A stretch of DNA of 64,000 nucleotides from Agapanthus africanus. Lineage: Eukaryota; Streptophyta; Magnoliopsida; Asparagales; Amaryllidaceae. A program made the translations under genes and the position numbers. Each line of letters opens with the position of its first letter. The first letter of the stretch is position 1. This document shows positions 57,231-64,000 of the stretch, in pieces. The stretch is from positions 187,947,739 through 188,011,738 of the forward strand of contig JASDDO010000026.1 of NCBI GenBank assembly GCA_030015575.1. Direction: 5' to 3'. The notes beneath the pieces are model-generated. The model was not told the DNA's origin. It searched no databases and worked only from the letters and a program-made list of their open reading frames with translations.

Positions 57231-57722
57231 TCATATGAAAGCCAAGAATACTCGACATCCCCTCCTCAAAAGCCGACTAGCGCAAAGGGCTGAAATCAAA
57301 CCGTGAGGGGCGGCACCATGGCCCTCCTGCACAACAAAAACTGACTCGCCGGGAAAACAAAACCTGACTATATTCTCATGGCAGTCCATGGACGCATAGC
57401 ATGTAGCTAACCAGTCCATGCCCAGGAGAACGTCGAAGCCCAATATCTCAAGAAGGATCAAGTCGACAGACGACTCTCTATCTCCAATACGGACGACACA
57501 CGACCGAAACACGTGTCGTGCAACAAATGACTCACCAACAGAAGTAGTCACAAAAAGTGGTTGATCTAGCAAACACGACTCTCGTCCCAACCTCGGCACG
57601 AAGTGTATAGAAACATATGAGTGCGTAGATATCGGATCAAACAAAACGTGTGCATCGAAGGAACATACTGAAAGATTACCTGAAACCACTGCATTGGACA
57701 CCTGCGCATCCTGATGAGTCAA
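57231..57722 (-). pseudogene. Tekay aspartic protease
   Basis: About 160 codons. The active-site region reads VLFDPISTHSYVS, where plant relatives have D-x-G, so the Gly is lost. Further downstream FDVLLGMDWLATCYASMDC is the usual conserved block before the RT linker. The frame differs from gag, and a TGA at 57231-57233 separates it from the RT N-terminus. The enzyme would process the polyprotein. Confidence 0.82.
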
Positions 57723-58963
57723 AGCAAAAACTCGTGCCTGCCCTCTACCTGCAACTGGCTGTCCTTCGCCTCTGCCACCCCGTCCTCTCTGAACAAACCC
57801 TCCACGACCACGGCCTCTCTGAGCATAAGTCTGACGTGGACCAACAACAGGCGCAAAGGCAACGCTCTCTGAGGTGGAGAAGGTGGTAAGGTAACATGCG
57901 ATAGGGCTTCCTCGTTCTCACGTGGTTTAATACAATCTCGAACGCGATGATAAAAAATCCCGCACCGGAAACATCCGAACGATGATTGCTGACCCTCCTG
58001 AGGATAAGAGCTAAACAACTGGCCTCGTCCCAAGCCTCTGCTACTCCCACGACCTGAACGAAATCTGTCACGGCGTCTAAACATCTGCCTCCGGGATGAT
58101 ACACCAGTACGAACCCTCTTCGGTTCCGGAACGACCGAAGTTTCGGAAAGACGCTCCTCAACCAGTAGGGTTGCGTCCACTGTGGCTGCATATGTGTCAC
58201 AATGTTGTGCACTGATAGTGAGGAACAATTGGGTAAGCAAGCCTCGTACAAACCTCTTGATCCGCATCTCCTCAGTGTCCACCAAATATTGAGCATACAA
58301 AGATAGCTGGGTAAACTGCACATCGTAATCTGCCACCGTCATATCCGGAGTCTGGCGTAACGACTCAAAAGTGTGAGCTCGAGCATCCCTGACGCTCTGT
58401 GGAAGAAAACGGGCAAGAAACACCATCACGAACTCAGCCCAGGTCATAGGAGAAAGACCTGCATCTATGCCCCTCTCTAAAGACTCGCACCAAGTCTGGG
58501 TAAGACCTTCCAGACGAAAACTCATGAACTCTGCCCATCTCACGTCGGAGCATCTCAGCGAATGATAGATCCTGGCCATCCTATCGATAAACGACTGTGG
58601 ATTCTCAGCTGCATCAGTGTCGGTAAAAACCGAAGGCTTCATCCTCATGAACTCAAATAATGATATAGTGATAACCTCCATAGCTGCAGGTACAACTGCC
58701 TGAACAGTAGGCACCATCACGGTCCCCGTAACAGGTGGGACAACCTCCTATCGTTGCGCTCGACTGGCCTCAACCAACGATCACATCATCTGGCGAAAAT
58801 CCTGCATACCGGCCTCTAGCCTAGTAATACAATCTATCGAAAGTGGATCAATCTACTCCTGTAAAACGGGCGTACCGCCCTGATCAGTCCTCGTCTCCGA
58901 CGAGCTAACTCTGACCTCGTCCCTCACGGCCACTCTCTGCGCCCTCATAGTCTTCGGCTGCAT
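57719..58963 (-). pseudogene. Tekay gag, three in-frame stops near the start
   Basis: ATG at 58963 (MQPKTMRAQRV) opens the frame. TAG at 58853-58855, TGA at 58781-58783 and TAG at 58748-58750 interrupt it; afterwards about 330 codons are open. A retrotransposon gag domain is visible (FIDRMARIYHSLRCSD, LARFLPQSVRDAR, FVRGLLTQLFLT). An Arg- and Gly-rich region follows, then a CCHC zinc knuckle, CFRCGIFYHRVRDC. Frame is lost near 57900, before the protease. Gag would form the particle and bind RNA. Confidence 0.9.
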
Positions 58964-59183
58964 AATGGCTGGAAATGAAAACATGATTCGATAAGAACAC
59001 GGAAATCGAATAACAAGGATGTATATAATCACGGAAGGAATTTCAACCAACAAGTCCTAAGGTCACTTAGGTGGAGTACCGTGTCGTAAGTATGCCACGG
59101 AAGATACACACGCTACGTCACTCTGCTTAAGCTACCTACTCCATCATACCAAGGTCATCCTACACTCCGAAAGGTAAAACCTA
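58964..59183 (-). other. Tekay leader
   Basis: A short untranslated stretch between the primer site and the gag start on the minus strand. Nothing else is recognisable. Confidence 0.7.
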
Positions 59184-59197
59184 GCGCTCTGATACCA
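59184..59197 (-). other. Tekay primer binding site (initiator Met tRNA)
   Basis: On the minus strand TGGTATCAGAGCGC is an exact match to the usual plant methionine initiator primer site; it lies four bases from the LTR edge at 59202. Confidence 0.93.
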
Positions 59198-59201
59198 ACT
59201 T

Positions 59202-61208
59202 TGTCACGACCCAAGATTTGGCACGTAGCAGCACTTAAACCACGTGGCGTTAACATGCGTAACGCAATTTAAGTATGACGAAAACCCAGAAATCTAAACC
59301 ATCAAAAGTAGTAAGTGATAAAAACATTGTTAAAAACATTTAGAAATCTCAAGTAAATATCTATAAACTTAAGTTTATTTTTTTAAAAATTTTGGCAGCA
59401 CGTCCTTTGTAAAAACTAGCCCCGAAATGGGTACAAACATATGATATAAGTAAAGCATCCTCAAACGGGGGCAAATCACAACCAAAGGCGGAAACAACCA
59501 CCACAAGCATAAATATAGGACGCTGTAGCGAAAAAATAGACAATATAAATGAAAAACAGCATAAAGAGGTAAAACTACATAATAAATGCCGGCTCACACG
59601 AGCACGACATCCAGAGTCATAAAAATATACAATATCGTCCTCACAACTCGTCTCTAAGTCAATACATGAAAGTGGTAGATGGATAGTACTTGGTACAATA
59701 AGATATACAATGGAATAAATCGGATAACCGCAACCCACCTACAGCAAAAAGTCTCACAGCCAACCTTAGCGGTATCCGCTGAAAAGATACAATAAGAAGC
59801 CCTGCCTCGACTAATCTGAGGGTCAAGCCTGCAAAACACTGTGGCACAACGGGGGTGAGTCGTAAACTCGTGAATAGTAAGTAACATCATAGAGATAATT
59901 GCAGGTATGCACGTACAGCGATTATCTATCACATGCAATCTGATATCACAGATATGGTAATATGGATATGCAACAATCATGAAAAGTATTCTATCAGGTA
60001 CTACAAATACATGAAGCAATGCATATCAAATGAATGCTGAGTGTGGGATAAAACATATCACCATCAATGAATCATCATCGTGGAAAAACCGGTGTCCATC
60101 AACGACACCCCAAATCCCAATACCTCAGGCGCCGTCACTCTGATCGACCCTCATATCTGTAAATCTCATGGAACCTGAGTGCCCAATATCGGCAATCGAA
60201 AACATTACGAAAACTTATGTCCAACATCCACACGTAAATCCATATAACTCGGGCTCCGTCGGTCCGGATCGGCCCACGGGCTCCGTCAGTCCGGATCGGC
60301 CCATATCCATCTCACGACTCCGGTCGGTATCCTCCAGATAATCGTTAGGTCCAACCAATCACCGGTAGGTAGTAGTCCATCTGCCAGGCTCGTCGTCTAC
60401 TGCACAACATCCATTTCTTACCCCGGGGTACCATACTGGGTCCACCATGAACCCGCAAACGGATCATCCAGATCCTCGAATTGGGTTTCTAACACAATCT
60501 CAAAACCGAGAAAACTCATGGTGGACGCACTGAAATATCATATCAAGAGAAACCGGGTTTTCGAAACAATGCATACTTTCTTGAAATATCCCCACGGTTC
60601 TCAAATCCATAAATCACATGAAATCCGTATCTCAATGCGTAAATCCATGAAATATGATATATGCAACATAAAACAGTAATATGAGCATATCAAAGGAAAA
60701 CCGCTCTTTTAAATGAATCCAGTTTTTAAATATATCATGCGGTTCCCAATTTCTCCAAAATCCAATGCAACATCATATAAAGGTTTACATGTAGCTATGT
60801 ATGCACGATGCATTTCATATGCGCATTCGAACAAGAATCAACGTCTCAATGTCAATAAAAATACAATACCACATATGTGTATAGGTTGTGCGTGTCATGG
60901 CAATTACCAACGGTCTGGGTGTAGCATACAATTTAGCGCTCGTACAATATGAACCGTCAGCAATGGTGCAGTATCCACTAGGTACTAGTCAAGGCACAAC
61001 AAGTAATGGTATATAATGATGCTCATGCACAATCAACATATATGCATATAAACATGCGGCTATAATATCATATCTAGCCCTGACACTTAACGCCATACGG
61101 GTGATTTCCCTGTAGATATTAAATCTACTCACCGATGATCTCGAGCTAGGTAAATCCAACCACCTGCTTCCCTTTCTTCGTAGCGTCTGATGTCTCCGCA
61201 CTCGCTCC
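59202..61208 (-). mobile_element. Tekay 5' LTR, part up to the solo LTR
   Basis: On the plus strand it opens TGTCACGACCC and matches 51055-53068 of the other LTR. It is interrupted after CACTCGCTCC; the other LTR continues CTCGCTCCTAATATCACAC at 53062. It resumes for 12 bases at 63305-63316. Confidence 0.9.
61204..61208. repeat. Target site duplication GCTCC, left copy
   Basis: GCTCC stands immediately before the solo LTR and again at 63305-63309. The uninterrupted Tekay LTR has it once, near 53065. Confidence 0.95.
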
Positions 61209-63304
61209 TGTTGGAGATAGTGCCCACAGAGTCAATTATTGGATCACAGGCACGTGATTGCAATGATTGAGGGAGGACCTATACCGGTAGGACAGTCTTA
61301 CTCAAGTTGATAGTATGCTATCTGGTTTATCTTTATCATCGTGTGCTGCTTTAGGTGACCTTACAGGTTACTATTGCGCGTTGATAGAGCCCTTAGGATT
61401 CTTTCTTGACGGCTAGCAGTATGATGGCGATCATATACGTGGGAGCTGGGGTCTATAAGCACATCCTTAAAAGGTCCCTAGTCGTGAGAGTTTTCGAGAC
61501 AGGGCATCGATACTCCAGAGTAGACTAGTGTATACAGTCGAGACCCCGACGAGGGGCGGTGGCCGGTTTCACAAGACACTGGTGTCAGTTGTTTCACCTA
61601 AGATGTATACAGGTGATCATTGGGTTATGAATACACCGGACAGGACTCGCCGGGAACATGCTAGTTGGTCTTATACCTGACGTCAGATGGCAGTTCCCTG
61701 GTGACATATGTACAGGTTAGTTCATTGACCTGAGATCGTCATTCGTCTCGTGTGAGTTCCTACTGTACTTTGATTACTACCCTACCACGCTCAAAGGAGT
61801 CGTGCTAACAGGTTTTAGTTGGGTACAGTCCCGAACCACATGGAGGCAGTGAGCGGATCTGCAGGGGTTCGTCTCTCTCGGTATTGGGGGTGAGGTCGCG
61901 CTGTGTCTAGGAGAGCCATTACACGAAGTCCTTAGCCAAGGCAGGAGATTTACCGGTAGGTATTCCAGTAGTATCTCAGGGTGTTCTGGGCTACACTCCG
62001 ACACGACTTGTACTGCTTTGGGGGGTCTGACTTTTACCAACCCCCTAGGCCCGCCATGCGATGCTCATAGACGAACGGACCGGACTGTACGAATATTGTT
62101 ACCGACAGGCTCAGTAGGGTGTCAGGATGAGTTCACTCATCGACGTCCCTTTTCGTCAATACCTTGTAACCCGTTACGTATGGCTAATACCTTTGACGTG
62201 CTAGTGGTTAAATCCACAGCCAAAGTATTGACGAGTCTTCAGAGTCCCCCACAGACCGTTTTCTCAAGTTTTGGGCGAAATGCTGTAGAGGCCGTATGGA
62301 GATATGGCAGGGTTCGATCTTATACGTGCGGTATTGCACGGATCTTGATCGGACGGATAATACTAGCGGGCTTTGGTTTAAGCCGGATACTAGTATTGTA
62401 CTGTGTTGAGTTTGTCTCATTACATTTGTATTCGGTCGCAATACAAATACGGGTATGTATATACAGTTGCGGGGTTTTCCTATAATTTATAATGGGATCG
62501 TATTTTTGGAGTTGCCAGTTTGCTTTCCGGTTTCAGCCATTTTCCTTTGTTTCTTTCTTTGGCTGAATTTTGGTGGAGGGGGTTATTTGCAATTGTGCAA
62601 ATTAGCATTGTGGAGGGTGGTCTTTGTATATTGTTGCTTCGTGATGATTCCACCATCCCTTGACTTCTATGTTCATCATTACTTGACTTTTGCTTGATTG
62701 GATTGGTTGTGATGAGGGAGTGTGGCTTGCTTTTTGACTCATGATCAATCATTTTTCCTTGGATGATTGATCCACTCTCTCTCTCACTCTCCTAGAATGA
62801 GGCCGGCCACTATTGGGGGAGGGATTGATTTTTTGGGGGTTTTTTTTTGATTCATTCCATTGAAAAAGAAAAATCCTCAAGCTCCTTTGATATGCTCATT
62901 TTTCCTCCACCTTGATATCTAAAAGGGCAACTTCTACAACCCCTAGAGACAAACCACTCTACACTTATCCTACAGTATTCTTGGATACGTCGACTCGCCA
63001 ACTTCATGCCCGAGTTGCCTCGTTCCAGAGGTGGGAGCCCGTAAAAGAACCCGGCGATGTGGTGCCTTTCCAACGAGGAGATGAAGACCGGAGATTCCAC
63101 GGGGAGATCAGGACGACGACGAGAAGACCGAAGGACACTGATCGCTTGGTATATCTCTCTACACCTTCTTTAGTTAGCTAGGAGTAGGTTAATAGCCCGA
63201 TCCGGGTTTTTATTACGCGGTAGCGCCGGTTCTAGTTTATAGAAAAGTTTCTGATTTCGCATTTAGCCTCGTTCAGACGGCCGGGCCGCTGCCGTGCACT
63301 TACA
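61209..63304 (+). mobile_element. Solo Angela LTR, family I
   Basis: A complete LTR of 2,096 bp opens TGTTGGAGATAGTGCCC and ends GCCGTGCACTTACA. It matches the LTRs at 584, 40673 and 47915. A perfect 5-bp duplication flanks it and the empty site is present in the other Tekay LTR, so both the insertion and the later loss of the interior are well supported. Open frames inside (61777-62040, 62018-62485, 62912-63181) are chance. Confidence 0.95.
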
Positions 63305-63316
63305 GCTCCTAATATC
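63305..63316 (-). mobile_element. Tekay 5' LTR, 12-base piece with GCTCC duplication
   Basis: GCTCCTAATATC continues the Tekay LTR exactly as at 53065-53076 and is cut by the LTR that begins at 63317. The first five bases are the right copy of the target duplication. Confidence 0.9.
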
Positions 63317-64000
63317 TGTTAGTTATATGCATGCCCTACATGCCATTACTATACATGGGATGTATATTATAGTGGATGCTTGGACATATATAGGGAGGAC
63401 TTTCTTGCTCGACATGATGGTATGATATCTGGTTGCACATTATCTTGACATGTTAACTTGTATAAGTGATGCTGTCTTGCTCTCACATGTTGATAAAGCC
63501 TTTAGGATGTGTACTTAACTTCCAGGACTATGATGGAGATCATACTAGTGGGGCAAAGGGTAGTCCATAAGTACACCCTATAATTGTTCTTAGTCGTAGG
63601 TGTATCGAGACAGGGCATCGATACACCAGAGTAGACTAGCGTTGCGCTTCATGACCCATATGATGGGCGATGGATGATCCCACATCCATTGGTGTTTGAC
63701 ATCAGAGAAGGTATAAGGGTGCTCAGTGGAGACTGGGTACACTGAACGGACTCGCCGAGAACTCCTAGATGGTATTATACCTATCGTCAGATAGCAGTTC
63801 TCTGGTGACACTGGTATAAGTTAGTCTGTCAACCCGAGATCGTCATAAAGTCTTGTGTGATTCCCACTGTGCTTTGATTTCCACCTTACCACGTTCAAGA
63901 GATCGTGCAAAACGGTGGTTTTTGGGTACAGTCCCGAGTCATATGGAGGCAATGAGCGATATGAGGGGATTCGACTCTCCTGGTATTGGGGGTTGATGTT
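63317..64000 (+). mobile_element. Angela LTR, family II, runs off the window
   Basis: It opens TGTTAGTTATATGCATGCCC and matches 40325-40672 plus 50034 onward. It inserted into the Tekay 5' LTR after TAATATC. Whether it is a solo LTR or the start of a whole element cannot be seen. Confidence 0.88.

Larger units (their letters stand above)
51055..63316 (-). mobile_element. Tekay/Del-type Ty3/gypsy chromovirus, minus strand, partial
   Basis: The order on the minus strand is 5' LTR (59202 rightwards, interrupted), primer site, gag, protease, RT-RNase H, integrase with chromodomain, purine tract and 3' LTR (51055-54297). Long LTRs, gene order and chromodomain fit the Tekay (Del) lineage. The 5' LTR is split by a solo Angela LTR and cut again at 63317, so its outer part and the target duplication are not in view. 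Every domain carries stops or frameshifts. Confidence 0.9.

Noticed and set aside
57028..57306. 92-codon plus-strand frame, with 55539-55766, 56551-56814, 57650-57889 and 54874-55314
   Set aside because: They are antisense shadows of the Tekay pol genes on the minus strand.
61777..62485. 155-codon plus frame and 87-codon minus frame
   Set aside because: They lie inside a solo LTR; homologous positions in the other three family I LTRs do not keep the frames.

Overview
This window is plant nuclear DNA made almost wholly of LTR retrotransposons; I found no host gene, rRNA, tRNA or CRISPR array. Three lineages can be named from the sequence. (1) Ty1/copia elements of the Angela (BARE-like) type: 2.0-2.2 kb LTRs opening TGTTRG..TATGCCCTAGAGGCC, a methionine-tRNA-type primer site, a leader of 2 kb or more, and INT-RT-RNase H with YxDD motifs. 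(2) A Ty3/gypsy chromovirus of the Tekay/Del type with 3.2 kb LTRs and a C-terminal chromodomain. (3) Athila/Tat-like Ty3/gypsy elements with an aspartate-tRNA primer site and a gag-like frame but no reverse transcriptase. This mix and the nesting density suggest a flowering plant with a large repeat-rich genome; I cannot name the species.

Layout: 1-2587, 3' end of a decayed Angela element (family I) with a truncated LTR. 2588-7280, plus-strand Athila-like fragment whose gag start is duplicated as an inverted repeat. 7281-12600, Angela element (family II) with gag, protease and integrase deleted but RT-RNase H nearly intact. 12601-13146, inverted Angela LTR piece. 13147-30377, minus-strand Athila-like element split by a complete minus-strand Angela element (13231-23623). 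30378-34261, leader and LTR of another minus-strand Angela element (family III). 34262-39958, plus-strand Angela INT-RT-RH and its 3' LTR, holding a solo LTR (36808-38692, duplication GTGTG). 39959-40324, inverted LTR piece. 40325-51054, family II LTR holding a complete family I element (40673-50028, duplication GGATG). 51055-63316, minus-strand Tekay element whose 5' LTR is cut by a solo LTR (61209-63304, duplication GCTCC) and by another family II LTR (63317 to the edge). From 36485 rightwards the insertions sit inside one another and several remain open at the window edge.

Every coding region carries stops, frameshifts, deletions or lost catalytic residues, so none of the elements looks autonomous. 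The most interesting signal is non-coding. Three Angela leaders carry, just upstream of gag, three tandem stem-loops with a conserved apical part and stems that change in a compensatory way. Two of the leaders also carry a pair of a second stem-loop type, and all three have strong GC-rich hairpins nearer the primer site. These look like selected cis-acting RNA structures. All reading was by eye; identities and folding energies were not computed.
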